64,000 nt of DNA from Oceanospirillum sp048264105 (GCA_048264105.1 JBLXDJ010000007.1:52805-116804), one strand, 5' to 3'; shown: positions 35,986-45,916, counted from the first letter of the stretch. The notes: a model not told the origin generated them from the letters alone. Program-made: numbers and translations.

Positions 35986-37860
35986 TCAGTGCTGCTGACG
36001 CTGACCATAGAGTTTATGGTAAACCCCTTGCTGCTCCAGCAGTTCATCATGTCGTCCCTCTTCAATGATATGCCCATCATCAAACACATAGACCCGATCC
36101 GCCTGCTTCACCGCACTTAAACGGTGAGCGATGATCAGCGTGGTGCGTTCCTTCAGGAAGGCGGCCATCGCTTCATGCAAACGGGCTTCGGTTTCCGTAT
36201 CCAGCGCCGAGGTGGCTTCATCCAGAATCACCACCTTAGGCTCGGTCAGTATCATACGGGCGATCGCCAGCCTCTGTTTCTGCCCACCGGATAAGCGTAA
36301 GCCTTTCTGCCCCACCAAGGTATCCAGCTGATCTTCCAGCTGCGCGACAAAGTCTTTCAGTTGTGCAATCTCCAGCGCCCGCCAGAGAGCGGCATCATCA
36401 TGGCTCTGTCCCAGTGTCAGGTTATCCCGTACCGTGCCATTGAACAGCGCAGGATGCTGCAATACGGTTGCCACATGGTTACGCACCCGCTGCAAACCTA
36501 TGGTCTCAATCGCAGCGTCATCATAAAACACCTGGCCGGACTCCGGCTGGTACAGACCCAGAAGCGCCTGAACCAGTGTCGATTTGCCACCACCACTGGT
36601 GCCCACAAGTGCTACTTTCTCACCGGGGAGAATCTCAAGATTAACACCACGCAAGACAGGCTCGTTATCTCCGTATTTCAGATGCAGATCCTCAATGCGG
36701 ATACCTGTGGTCACTTTACCGGTGAACGGATCGTTCAGCTCCGGATATTCCGGCTCCTGCTGTAATTTCAGCAGATCATTCAGACGACCTGTGGCGGCTT
36801 TAGCCGCAAACCAGGCGTACTGAATCCCCAGCACTTCCTGCACCGGCCCCATCATAAACCAGAGGTAGCCGAAAACCGCCAGCATCTGCCCCACGGACAG
36901 ATCAGAATAAAGCACCATCAGCATCGACAAAGCGCGGAAAATATCAAAACCGAACAGAAACACCAGAAAGCTGAGTCGGCTGACCGCATCACTTTTCCAT
37001 TCAAAGCTGGCGGAATGCTCCTTAACATCAAACGCCTTGCACACCAGACGCTTAATGTAATGCTCTTCCCGATTGCTGGTTCTCAGCTGCTGTACGACAT
37101 CCAGTGTCTCACCCAATGCCATCTGGAAGGCTTCAAAGGCAGAGTTCTGGGTCTTTTTCAGTCGTTTAACATGCTTACCAAGGCGCATGGTGACCCAGAT
37201 CACCACGGGGTTGAGCAACAGAATGAAGAGCGCCAGCTGCCAATGCATCCAGAACAGAATCACGGCGGCACCGATCAGAGAGAGAAAAGCCACGACAAAG
37301 CGGCTTACAGAACTGCTGATAAAGCGATCAATCGTATCCACATCGGTCACAAGATGGGATGCCACTGAACCGGCCCCCAGATGCTCATATTCCGCCATGG
37401 AGATACGCTGCAGATGTCCCAACAGGCGCTGCCGGAGCATAAAGACGATCTCTTTAGAGATCAGGGTAAATTGCCGGGTCTGCCAGACATTCAGTACCAA
37501 AGCCGCCACCCGCATCAGAACTGTCGCCAAAAGAACCACGCCGATATAAACCACCGGCAACTGCCAGTCGTCGGGGACAAAACCATTAATCGTCGCAGTA
37601 ATCTGCCCCGGTTGATTCAGCAGCACCTCATCCACCAGCAAGGGAATTAACAGCGGCAGGGGGACACTGAACAAGGTGGCAGCAATAGCGATAAGATTCG
37701 CCAGCACCAGAGATCTCTTATGCTGTTTCACTACCTGCCAAAGCGACTGAGGCGTAATCTCCTGATGCATCAAGGGCGCGGCTCCCCGATTCGACTCAGG
37801 GTTTAATATCACAGCATCATTTACTTCGATCGACTCTGATTTCAAGTCAAAACTCTCCAT
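35986..37860 (-). CDS. ABC exporter, fused membrane and ATPase domains
   Basis: A 624-residue half-transporter has a six-helix membrane domain (about 50-345) and an ATPase domain (about 385-615) with Walker A GTSGGGKST, signature LSGGQKQR, Walker B VVILDEATSALD and the IIAHRLS H-loop. It resembles MsbA/LapB-like lipid or peptide exporters but the substrate is not evident. The N-terminal 35 residues before the first helix are extra and hydrophilic; a start at residue 31 (MHQEIT) is possible. No periplasmic adaptor or outer-membrane partner is adjacent. Confidence 0.88.
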   Translation of the reverse strand: MESFDLKSESIEVNDAVILNPESNRGAAPLMHQEITPQSLWQVVKQHKRSLVLANLIAIAATLFSVPLPLLIPLLVDEVLLNQPGQITATINGFVPDDWQLPVVYIGVVLLATVLMRVAALVLNVWQTRQFTLISKEIVFMLRQRLLGHLQRISMAEYEHLGAGSVASHLVTDVDTIDRFISSSVSRFVVAFLSLIGAAVILFWMHWQLALFILLLNPVVIWVTMRLGKHVKRLKKTQNSAFEAFQMALGETLDVVQQLRTSNREEHYIKRLVCKAFDVKEHSASFEWKSDAVSRLSFLVFLFGFDIFRALSMLMVLYSDLSVGQMLAVFGYLWFMMGPVQEVLGIQYAWFAAKAATGRLNDLLKLQQEPEYPELNDPFTGKVTTGIRIEDLHLKYGDNEPVLRGVNLEILPGEKVALVGTSGGGKSTLVQALLGLYQPESGQVFYDDAAIETIGLQRVRNHVATVLQHPALFNGTVRDNLTLGQSHDDAALWRALEIAQLKDFVAQLEDQLDTLVGQKGLRLSGGQKQRLAIARMILTEPKVVILDEATSALDTETEARLHEAMAAFLKERTTLIIAHRLSAVKQADRVYVFDDGHIIEEGRHDELLEQQGVYHKLYGQRQQH

Positions 37861-37971
37861 AGGTTGAGCATCTTCTCAATAAACACCTAAAGCTGCGTCA
37901 GGCTCGGATATTCAGGTTTACGTTAAGCGATTAAGGTCTAAAGTGGTTAAAGTCTAATAAGCTCAATCAGT

Positions 37972-37977
37972 TATAAT
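37972..37977 (+). promoter_or_regulatory. Possible -10 element of plsB
   Basis: A perfect TATAAT abuts the upstream ATG at 37978. No good -35 is seen at 16-18 bp, so support is only the -10. If used, transcription would begin near 37984 and exclude that first ATG. Confidence 0.45.
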
Positions 37978-38040
37978 ATGTTCAGCCAAGACAGATCCCG
38001 GCTGCAAACAGAACAGAATAACAATAGGAACATGCCAACT

Positions 38041-40566
38041 ATGATTTACCCGGCCCGCGTCCGACAACGAGCAGACCGATTAAGACATCGTCTCATCAGA
38101 ATCCTGATGGCGTTGGCAGAACGCCTGATGCTGCTGTTTGTTCGTATCAGCTTTCATCGTAACCTTCCGGCTCTGCCGGACGACCAGGGGCATTACTGCT
38201 ATGCGCTGGGTAATAAAAGTCTGACAGATCGCCTGCTGCTAAGCCATATCAGCCGCCGCCATGGGCTTCCCTGGTCAGAAAAAGCCAGCGAAACACTGGA
38301 AGAAACCGCCCGTTACATCGCGCTTCACAACCATTACTACGGGCTTAAAGGGATGGCAGAGCATACGGTATCGCCCCGTCTGGTTCGCCTGATGGGCTAT
38401 CTGCTGGAACATCCTGATGAGGATATCCGCCTGGTGCCTGTGACTATTTTCTGGGGACGGGCGCCGGGACAGGAAACCCACTGGCTGAACCGTTTCTCTG
38501 ATCAGCGTGGCTGGTTGCGTCAGAGTCTGCAACGTCTGGCCGCGATTCTCTTTCATGGCCGACATACGCTGGTGCATTTTGCCGAGCCGGTATCCCTGCG
38601 GGAGCTGATCGCCACCAGCCCCGAATCCACTCTGATCAATCAGCATGTCCGTAAAACGGCACGCCTGCTGCGGGTTCATTTCCGCCAGACCCGAATCGGC
38701 GTCACAGGCCCGGAATTGCCGGATCGCAAACAACTGATCCGCCAGCTGATCCGTAGCCCACGGATTCAGGCTGCCATACAGGAAGCAACCCAGCCTGCCG
38801 ACGACCAGCCCGCTATGAGCAGTCAGAAGGCGCGGGATAAAGCCGAGAAATACGCTGATGAGATTGTGGCCAATGTCTCCTACAGCACGCAAAAAATGTT
38901 TGATGTCCTGTTGAGCTGGCTCTGGAATCGTCTCTATGATGGTGTGCAGATCCATAATATCGAGCAGGTTCAGGAAACCGCCAAGCACAGCACTGTGGTA
39001 TATGTCCCCTGCCACCGCAGTCATATGGATTATCTGCTGCTCTCTTATGCGCTTTACAATCATGGCCTGACACCGCCTCACGTGGCGGCGGGTATCAACC
39101 TGAATCTGCCGGTTGTTGGCTCCCTGCTCCGCCGTGGCGGTGCCTTCTTTATCCGCCGCAGTTTTCGGGATAACCCCCTCTATGCGGCCGTGTTCTCGGA
39201 GTATCTCTTTCTGCTGCTGAACAAGGGTTACGCTACCGAATATTTTGTCGAAGGCGGTCGCAGCCGAACCGGACGCACCCTGCAGCCCAAGCCGGGTATG
39301 CTGTCGATGACGGTACAGGGCTATCTGAGAAATCCCCACCGGCAGATCCGCCTGATTCCGGTTTATATCGGCTATGAGAAAGTGGTTGAAGGCCGCACCT
39401 ATCTGGGAGAACTGCGGGGTAAAACCAAAAAAGGCGAATCGATTCTGGGTCTGCTGAAAGCCGCTAAAACGCTGAAAGAGCACTTCGGCAAAGTCAGTCT
39501 CGCCTTTGGTGATCCGATCGACCTGAAAAAGACCCTGGATCAGACCGTTCCCCAGTGGCAACGCGATAGCCAGAACAGCGATAAGCCCCAATGGCTGCCG
39601 GAAGCGGTCAGCGTGCTGTCACAGGAAGTCGCCACCGGCATCAACAACACGGCAACGCTCAACGGTGCGAACCTCTGTGCGCTGGGCTTACTGACGACCC
39701 CGAGCCTGACCATGGAGTCCAGCAGTCTGAGCCACTTTATCCACTTCTGTCAGAAGCTGCACAACCAGCTGAGACATAAAGGCGATGCACCGGTTAACCG
39801 TCAGACAGCAGAGCAACTGATCGCCGAGGCCGAAAAGCTGGAACTGATCACCCGCCTGCCACACACCTATGGCGACCTGCTGCAGCTGAACGAGCAACAG
39901 GCGCTGCTAATGACCTGGTATCGCAACAATATTCTGCATCTGTTTGCCCTGCCATCACTGATCGCGTTCTGCTTTAACCAACAGAGCCAATACACCCGCA
40001 AGCAGCTGCATGAACTGATCGCCGTGCTCTACCCTTTCGTCAGTAAAGAGCTCTACCTGCCCTGGCAGGATGAGGCATTAACCCGACAGATCGATGCTAT
40101 TGTTCACTTCTTTATTGAACAGGAGGTGCTGGTTGATGACGGAGAACATCTGGTGCGGGTCAGCCCTTATCAGGAACAGGGTGCTCTTCTGACGCTGATG
40201 GCGCGTCCTATTCAACCGAGTCTGGAAAGGGGTTATCTGATGGTTGCCCTGCTACTTCACTTTGGTAGCGGCAGCTTTACCGCAGAGACTCTGCAGGCGG
40301 AGTGTCAGGTACTGGCACAACGCCTTTCTATTCTGCACGGCCTGAATGCACCGGAGTATTTCCACAAACCTCTTTTCCAGCAACTGACCACCTTGTTGCT
40401 GGAACTGAATTATCTGCAGACCTCAGAGGAGGGTCATCTGATCTTTGATCAGAATCTGGAATGGTTCTCGGTTCAGTGCCGCCCTCTGTTCGACCCGGCG
40501 TTAAGGCACAGTATCCGCCTGCTCACCCATCAGCCGAAACTGGCCGTACCGGCAGAAGATAACTGA
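38041..40566 (+). CDS. plsB: Glycerol-3-phosphate 1-O-acyltransferase
   Basis: An 841-residue inner-membrane-associated enzyme makes lysophosphatidic acid, the first step of phospholipid synthesis. The acyltransferase blocks are VPCHRSHMDYLLLSY (HX4D), FFIRRSFRDNPLYAAVF, EYFVEGGRSRTGR and IRLIPVYIGYEKVVEG, as in PlsB. ATG 38041 and ATG 38032 both follow AGGAA; an upstream ATG at 37978 lies directly behind a TATAAT and lacks a ribosome site. The gene stands alone. Confidence 0.96.
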   Translation: MIYPARVRQRADRLRHRLIRILMALAERLMLLFVRISFHRNLPALPDDQGHYCYALGNKSLTDRLLLSHISRRHGLPWSEKASETLEETARYIALHNHYYGLKGMAEHTVSPRLVRLMGYLLEHPDEDIRLVPVTIFWGRAPGQETHWLNRFSDQRGWLRQSLQRLAAILFHGRHTLVHFAEPVSLRELIATSPESTLINQHVRKTARLLRVHFRQTRIGVTGPELPDRKQLIRQLIRSPRIQAAIQEATQPADDQPAMSSQKARDKAEKYADEIVANVSYSTQKMFDVLLSWLWNRLYDGVQIHNIEQVQETAKHSTVVYVPCHRSHMDYLLLSYALYNHGLTPPHVAAGINLNLPVVGSLLRRGGAFFIRRSFRDNPLYAAVFSEYLFLLLNKGYATEYFVEGGRSRTGRTLQPKPGMLSMTVQGYLRNPHRQIRLIPVYIGYEKVVEGRTYLGELRGKTKKGESILGLLKAAKTLKEHFGKVSLAFGDPIDLKKTLDQTVPQWQRDSQNSDKPQWLPEAVSVLSQEVATGINNTATLNGANLCALGLLTTPSLTMESSSLSHFIHFCQKLHNQLRHKGDAPVNRQTAEQLIAEAEKLELITRLPHTYGDLLQLNEQQALLMTWYRNNILHLFALPSLIAFCFNQQSQYTRKQLHELIAVLYPFVSKELYLPWQDEALTRQIDAIVHFFIEQEVLVDDGEHLVRVSPYQEQGALLTLMARPIQPSLERGYLMVALLLHFGSGSFTAETLQAECQVLAQRLSILHGLNAPEYFHKPLFQQLTTLLLELNYLQTSEEGHLIFDQNLEWFSVQCRPLFDPALRHSIRLLTHQPKLAVPAEDN

Positions 40567-40732
40567 CTCTTTTAAAAAGCTTTCAGCACACTTACAGCCG
40601 AGAAACATTAAGCTGACACAGCACTGGTTTTTTTAACAGAGGGCTGTGTTAGCATCCTTTCAGAATAACGTTTTTGAGATGTCAGCTCAGGCTTAGGCTC
40701 ATACTCAGAGCCCGCCAATCAGGAGTAGATGA

Positions 40733-41176
40733 ATGAGTAAATCACAGGAAAATATGATGAGTCAGAACAAAGACTGGTTTTTGGAAAATCTGGTAAATAC
40801 CGTTAACGGCAGCGACATTGAGATCGGTATTACCCTGCAAATGGATGGCTTTCTGGTATCCGGCCATATCGTAAACGGCCGCAAATACTTTGATGGTTTT
40901 TCCGGTGAGTTTATCTCAGAAACATCCGTTGCTTTCGGCAATAAAGAAGCACTGGAAAATATCCGCGAAGCATTCGATAAATACGCCAGCCTGTATGATG
41001 GCGAAGCATCTGCTGACGATAATGGTGCAAGCTTTATCCACCTGCAGGATGCGCGTTTCTTCAACACCAACGGCGCTCCAATCCCGAATAACCGTGGCAT
41101 GTGGTGGCGCGGCCGTATCTCAGAAGTCAGTGGTTTTATTCTGGGTACACTGAATGCTGAAGTAGTTGAAGATTAA
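40733..41176 (+). CDS. GvpU-like protein
   Basis: A 147-residue soluble acidic protein has LEIGITL-like IEIGITLQMDGFLVSGHIV and the C-terminal WWRGRISEVSGFILGTL. These resemble the gas vesicle accessory protein GvpU family. No other gas vesicle gene is within the window, so it is an orphan and may have another job. An AGGAG site lies upstream of ATG 40733; a second ATG 7 codons in is possible. A terminator follows at once. Confidence 0.6.
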   Translation: MSKSQENMMSQNKDWFLENLVNTVNGSDIEIGITLQMDGFLVSGHIVNGRKYFDGFSGEFISETSVAFGNKEALENIREAFDKYASLYDGEASADDNGASFIHLQDARFFNTNGAPIPNNRGMWWRGRISEVSGFILGTLNAEVVED

Positions 41177-41220
41177 AGAAGCGGTTGAAGATTAAAACCT
41201 GACGGTTTGATTCTTACCAC

Positions 41221-41264
41221 AAAAAACGGGAAGTCACTTTTAAGTAAGTGCTTCCCGTTTTTTT
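41221..41264. terminator. Bidirectional terminator between the GvpU-like gene and rsmJ
   Basis: AAAAAACGGGAAG pairs with CTTCCCGTTTTTT, and an inner CACTT/AAGTG extends the stem. It can end both convergent transcripts. Confidence 0.93.
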
Positions 41265-41283
41265 ATCACTTCGCTAAATCAGC

Positions 41284-42132
41284 TTACTCATCATCCAGCT
41301 TACGCTTGGCGTATATATCGTAACGGCTGGATTTGCCTTCCAATACATAGGTCGGGGCGACACCTTCAATGGCGGGTGCTTTGCGCGGGCGTTTCACCAC
41401 AACGCGATGTGTGGCCAGTTCCAACGCAGTCGCGAGCAAATCCGCCTCATCAGTATCGAAGCCTACCAGCTGATGAAACAGCTTCATCTCTTTTTTCACC
41501 GATGCGCTTTTCTCACGAGCCGGGAACATAGGATCAAGATAAATCACCTGAGGTGAGAAACCGGTATCGGCAATGGCATCTGCCATGCTCTCGGTAGAGT
41601 TACCGGGCACCAGCGTCATATGAGACGCAACCTCAGCGGCTTCCGGATCTGACAGAGCACGCTCCAACCCATCCTGCAGCAAAGCAGCCACCACCGGATG
41701 GCGCTCCATCATCAGCATCTCGCAGCCTAAGCCCGCCAGTACAAAGGCATCACCACCCAGTCCCGCTGTCGCATCCAGAACCCGGGGCTTAACACCGGTT
41801 TTAAGACCGACCGCTTTAGCGATCATCTGACTTTTTCCGCCACCATACTGCCGACGGTGCGCGGCTTTACCACCCACAAAATCAACCTGTACCGGTTTTG
41901 GCGCTTTCTTGCCCGTCTCACCCAGGGAGATGCCCTGATCATCAATATAAAGCACCAAAGCGCCAGCCTCGCGGGGCAGCTCTGCGGCAAGGGAAACCGT
42001 CAGATGCGCCGGAAGATTCGCCTTTAGCGTTACCAGCAGCGCTTCGGCCTGAGCCTGATGGCGCTCACTGCCGGGACAAAGATAGAGCGGCGTAACCGCA
42101 GCAGGTTCAGACAGGGAAGCAGAGTCAGTCAT
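41284..42132 (-). CDS. rsmJ: 16S rRNA (guanine(1516)-N2)-methyltransferase
   Basis: A 282-residue SAM-dependent methyltransferase has VDFVGGKAAHRRQYGGGKSQ, LDATAGLGGDAFVLAGLGC (SAM site) and YLDPMFPAREKSASVKKEM (catalytic DPMFP), all diagnostic of RsmJ/YhiQ. The N-terminal 25 residues are variable. It lies 20 bp after uppP on the same strand and is probably cotranscribed. Confidence 0.95.
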   Translation of the reverse strand: MTDSASLSEPAAVTPLYLCPGSERHQAQAEALLVTLKANLPAHLTVSLAAELPREAGALVLYIDDQGISLGETGKKAPKPVQVDFVGGKAAHRRQYGGGKSQMIAKAVGLKTGVKPRVLDATAGLGGDAFVLAGLGCEMLMMERHPVVAALLQDGLERALSDPEAAEVASHMTLVPGNSTESMADAIADTGFSPQVIYLDPMFPAREKSASVKKEMKLFHQLVGFDTDEADLLATALELATHRVVVKRPRKAPAIEGVAPTYVLEGKSSRYDIYAKRKLDDE

Positions 42133-42152
42133 AACAGAACAACCAGTTGACC

Positions 42153-42950
42153 TTAAACGAAAAACGCCAGCAGGATAACACCCAAAAACAGACGATAGAT
42201 GACAAAGGGCAGCATACCGATCCGGTCCAGCAAACGCAGGAACAGATGGATACAGGCAAGAGCAGCCCCAAAGGCGATCAGACCGCCTATCAGGGTATGG
42301 CTGATCTGAGCTTCTGTGCCGGTCTGATACAGTTCAGCACCTTTTAACAGACCCGCCGCCATAATCAGGGGAATCGAAAGCAGAAAACTAAAACGCGCCG
42401 CTGCCTGCCGGGTTAGCCCTAACATCAGCGCCGCGGTAATGGTAATGCCGGAACGGGAGGTTCCCGGAATCAGCGCCAGCGCCTGAGCCAGACCGATCCA
42501 GATCGCATCTTTCATGGTGAAATCATCTTCACCCCGGTTACGGCGACCTTTGACATCGGCCCACCAGAGCAACGCGCCAAACAGCAGCGTGGTAATGGCA
42601 ATCACAAGGGATGAACGCAGATTGCCTTCAATAAAATCATTCAGCAGAACACCGGCTAAACCTGCCGGAATCGTCGCCAGAATCACCGACCATGCCATAA
42701 AGCTGTCCTGTGAATGCTGACGCTTAAAAACGCTGGTCAGCCAGGCCAGAATCATCCTGCGGATATCCTTGTGGAAATAGAGCATCACCGCCAGCAGGGT
42801 GCCGACATGAACCGCAACATCAAAAGCCAGTCCCTGATCCGCCCAGCCAAAGACCTGTGCCGGTAGGATAAGATGTGCCGAGCTTGAAACCGGAAGAAAT
42901 TCTGTCAGCCCCTGAACAAGAGCCAGAAAAGTAACCTGAAACCAATCCAC
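42153..42950 (-). CDS. uppP: Undecaprenyl-diphosphatase
   Basis: A 265-residue inner-membrane protein recycles the undecaprenyl carrier for cell-wall synthesis. The motifs ALVQGLTEFLPVSSSAHL and GTSRSGITITAALMLG are the two catalytic UppP/BacA signatures. I take GTG 42950 as start (VDWFQVTF) because the usual UppP length and N-terminus then result and an AAAGGA site lies upstream; an ATG at 43010 would add 20 residues. Confidence 0.95.
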   Translation of the reverse strand: MDWFQVTFLALVQGLTEFLPVSSSAHLILPAQVFGWADQGLAFDVAVHVGTLLAVMLYFHKDIRRMILAWLTSVFKRQHSQDSFMAWSVILATIPAGLAGVLLNDFIEGNLRSSLVIAITTLLFGALLWWADVKGRRNRGEDDFTMKDAIWIGLAQALALIPGTSRSGITITAALMLGLTRQAAARFSFLLSIPLIMAAGLLKGAELYQTGTEAQISHTLIGGLIAFGAALACIHLFLRLLDRIGMLPFVIYRLFLGVILLAFFV

Positions 42951-43078
42951 GAATGTCTTTCCTTTTACCGGAGCACCCTTACTGAGAAGGGCTAAAAGAT
43001 TAAAAGCCAATAACCAGACCGGAAGAGTCTGGCTGCGAGACCTTAAGAAACCATTAAATAGCGTATGCCGTCAGCCGG

Positions 43079-43786
43079 TTACTGCTTCTTGTGAGGACCT
43101 TCGCCTTTCTTAAAGGCGACGTTGTCACGCAGATAAACCGGAATCGCTTCTTCTGCAGAGACGGTTTTGCCCTGTTGCCAGTAGAGTTCTGCCAAACGGG
43201 CGATATCGCCCGCCTGAGGGAGCAGTTCAGGATAGGTTTGCTGGACAAGGCTCTGCATCACAGGAGAGAACTGATCCAGCAGCTGCCAGCCATTACCGGC
43301 ACCGACCCAATCGGCATCCTCAATGGGGTTGATCAGCGAGACCTGATCCGGTGCAATCACTTCAGGCTGCGCCACACAGTCAAAGCCATTGCCGTTCCAG
43401 TGATACGCGGCCCAGTAGACTTCGCCCATGCGAGCATCGAGGGAGGAGATAATGTAATGGGCATAGCGCTCGCGGAATAACGTGAACGCCATGGTTTCCA
43501 GAGTGGTAACCGGAATCACCGGCAGGTCAGCTCCAAAAGCCAGCCCCTGTGTTACGCCGGTCGCAATCCGCAAACCGGTAAAAGACCCGGGGCCATTGGC
43601 AAAGGCGATGGCATCCAGCTGTTGCAGCTTAACGCCCGCCTCGGCCAGAATCTCTTCCACCATGGGTAGCAGCAACTGGGTATGTTTACGGGGCTGAAGC
43701 TGAAAGTTTTCCAGCACCTCTCCATCCAGTTTAAGGGCTACTGAACAAGCTTCTGTGGAAGTGTCTAATGCAAGAATACGTGCCAT
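43079..43786 (-). CDS. tsaB: tRNA threonylcarbamoyladenosine biosynthesis protein TsaB
   Basis: A 235-residue inactive ASKHA-fold partner of TsaD is needed for t6A37 tRNA modification. The start MARILALDTSTEACSVAL and the block AFANGPGSFTGLRIATGVTQG, split here by its GPGSFTGLR core, are typical of TsaB/YeaZ. It lies on the same strand as uppP and rsmJ, 128 bp upstream. Confidence 0.95.
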   Translation of the reverse strand: MARILALDTSTEACSVALKLDGEVLENFQLQPRKHTQLLLPMVEEILAEAGVKLQQLDAIAFANGPGSFTGLRIATGVTQGLAFGADLPVIPVTTLETMAFTLFRERYAHYIISSLDARMGEVYWAAYHWNGNGFDCVAQPEVIAPDQVSLINPIEDADWVGAGNGWQLLDQFSPVMQSLVQQTYPELLPQAGDIARLAELYWQQGKTVSAEEAIPVYLRDNVAFKKGEGPHKKQ

Positions 43787-43916
43787 CGGTCGTCTGCCTG
43801 GAAACAAAAAATGCGATTATACGCATTTCACCCAGAGAGAACGAATCCCATGTCAGGTTTTTGCTCTCTTTCAGGCTCGGGCTAACGGCACAATATTACT
43901 GAGGATGCAGCCTGTT

Positions 43917-44699
43917 TTATGCTAACTGACGTAGCAGCGTCCGGGTGTTGTCCAGGTAGATCTCAATCGCCTCAGTTGCCTGAGCAAAAAGGACACCGGC
44001 ATCTGCCTTAACCTGATCACTCTTCAGCACCTGCTCCTCAACCAATCCAATAAACTGCTCTGCGGGTTGCTTAGCACAATCCGCTTTAGCCAGTGTCTGT
44101 GTAACCTGATCCATAAGGTAGATAAGTCTTAAACGCATAGCAGCTGAACATCGTCCCTGACTGGCCGTCAGAGTACTTAACCCCCGCATCTGTCCCAACT
44201 GCTCAACCAGTAATGGCAAAACCTGCAGTGCCTGCTCAGAGCCTCGGCGTCGGCCAGAATCGATATGGGTACTCAACTGATAACGCTCGGCGACAAACCA
44301 GAGCTGATCGAGAATAACTCTGATTCCATCGGAGTGAGCCTGAAAGCTATCAGCAGGGGCATTAAAACGGGCGGACAAAACATGGGCGATCAACTGATCC
44401 CCCCGGACTCTTGCGTAAGGTAACTGAGTCTCCAGTTCTGTTTTTTGCAGGCTGTCAGCCAGGCGCGACAGTTCACGGTTCAGCTCGCTTATCGGCTGAG
44501 AAAATTGTCGGTCACCGCTGAGCAACGAGCCCATCATCCCGCGCCGCTTCTGCAGCAGCATCAGAAAAGAGAGGCTTTGCCCACACCAGATAAGAGCCTC
44601 TTTGCGCAAGGTGTCTGCACGGGATCGTTCATTAAAGCGTTTCACCCCAATGACCAGCCCAACGACAACAACCAGAACAAGCGGTATATAGATCATCAT
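43917..44699 (-). CDS. Membrane-anchored protein with NIT-like sensor domain
   Basis: A 260-residue protein has one N-terminal membrane helix (about 3-19) and an all-helical domain resembling the nitrate/nitrite-sensing NIT domain. Two repeats are visible: LLQKRRGMMGSLLSGD in the first half and LVEQLGQMRGLSTLTASQGR in the second, matching the Q-RG pattern of NIT helices. There is no output domain. Its start overlaps the stop of the upstream chemoreceptor gene (ATGA), so the two likely form one sensory unit. Ligand is unproven. Confidence 0.6.
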   Translation of the reverse strand: MMIYIPLVLVVVVGLVIGVKRFNERSRADTLRKEALIWCGQSLSFLMLLQKRRGMMGSLLSGDRQFSQPISELNRELSRLADSLQKTELETQLPYARVRGDQLIAHVLSARFNAPADSFQAHSDGIRVILDQLWFVAERYQLSTHIDSGRRRGSEQALQVLPLLVEQLGQMRGLSTLTASQGRCSAAMRLRLIYLMDQVTQTLAKADCAKQPAEQFIGLVEEQVLKSDQVKADAGVLFAQATEAIEIYLDNTRTLLRQLA

Positions 44700-45916
44700 G
44701 AGCGCTCTCCACGAACCTTGTTATATTCCGACGGATGAACTGTCAGTTTGCCAGCAATCTGTTCCAGGTATTCGACAATTTCCAGAGCATCACACACCTT
44801 AAGATGATGGTCGGCACTGATATCGCTGATCGCCACCATACGCTGGTTAATGCTTTCACTGGCTAACTCATGCTCTCTGCTGGCTTCTTCTACCTGTGCT
44901 ATCCGGGCCTCAATCTGAGAAGAAAACTCAGCGACTTCCAGCATAGCCTCTTTCAGAGTGACACTTTTTCCAACGCCATCACCCAGCCGCTCCAGACATC
45001 GGTCAAAGGCGGTTTCCGTGAGAGCAACCGCTTCCTGCGTACTGCGAATCAGCTGATTAATCTGCTGTGAAGCATCAGAGGTTTGAGACGCAAGTCCCCG
45101 CACCTCATCCGCCACCACAGCAAAGCCCCGCCCCTGTTCACCGGCACGGGCAGCTTCAATGGCAGCGTTCAGCGCCAGCAGGTTTGTCTGATTTGCCACA
45201 TCATCGATGGTGGTAATAAAGTTATCGATCTGCTGAGTTTCATCTTTCAGGCGTGACATAAAGCCTCGGGCTTCCTGAAAGATCTCCTGACAGGCTCTCA
45301 GATCTTCGCCCAGATGATGGGCATCCTGATCCCCGGAGACACTCATCGCTTTCAGTTCATTGGCAGAGCTGAGAATCTGACCAATAGAGCCGCCGATCTC
45401 CTGAACCGTCACCGAACTCTCTTCACTGGCTGCTGCGATGGAATCCAGCTGCGTTTGCTGTTCCGAAGCGCTATCAACCAACTTTCGGGACACCTTATCC
45501 AGCTCTTCCGCTGTAAAATCGATTTCACTGCCTGCAGACGCTAATTGGCGCATCAAATGCTCCTGATAGCGTGCCAGCTCATTCAGCGCATTGATCTCCC
45601 GGATCGACTCCGGTGAAGCCTGCTGCAATAAAAACCGCAGTTCAGACCGCCCTTCTGCCAGCTCACAACAGAAAGCGGTTATCTGATCAGCCCTACGTTG
45701 CAGGAGCTGATCAAGGTGTACCAGACACGTCACACCCACCAACACCATTAATGCAAGTAACGTCAGTAAGGTATAAGAATATTCAGATGACAAAACAGCC
45801 AGCAAAGTCGCCATCAGCAAACAGCTGGCTCCCAGTAACAGCATCCTGCGGGTATTCTGTGTACCCCATTGTTCTGCTGCCTTAAATTGGACTTCATTCA
45901 TAGCAACGGTTGGCAT
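44696..45916 (-). CDS. Methyl-accepting chemotaxis protein without a periplasmic domain
   Basis: A 406-residue chemoreceptor has two close membrane helices (about 27-43 and 47-63) with only a few residues between them, then a cytoplasmic signalling coil. The hairpin tip VANQTNLLALNAAIEAARAG and the GRGFAVVADEVRGLA block are typical. I see no HAMP and no C-terminal CheR-tether pentapeptide. ATG 45916 has GGGGGAG upstream. Sensing is probably supplied by the NIT-like protein encoded directly after it. Confidence 0.88.
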   Translation of the reverse strand: MPTVAMNEVQFKAAEQWGTQNTRRMLLLGASCLLMATLLAVLSSEYSYTLLTLLALMVLVGVTCLVHLDQLLQRRADQITAFCCELAEGRSELRFLLQQASPESIREINALNELARYQEHLMRQLASAGSEIDFTAEELDKVSRKLVDSASEQQTQLDSIAAASEESSVTVQEIGGSIGQILSSANELKAMSVSGDQDAHHLGEDLRACQEIFQEARGFMSRLKDETQQIDNFITTIDDVANQTNLLALNAAIEAARAGEQGRGFAVVADEVRGLASQTSDASQQINQLIRSTQEAVALTETAFDRCLERLGDGVGKSVTLKEAMLEVAEFSSQIEARIAQVEEASREHELASESINQRMVAISDISADHHLKVCDALEIVEYLEQIAGKLTVHPSEYNKVRGERS

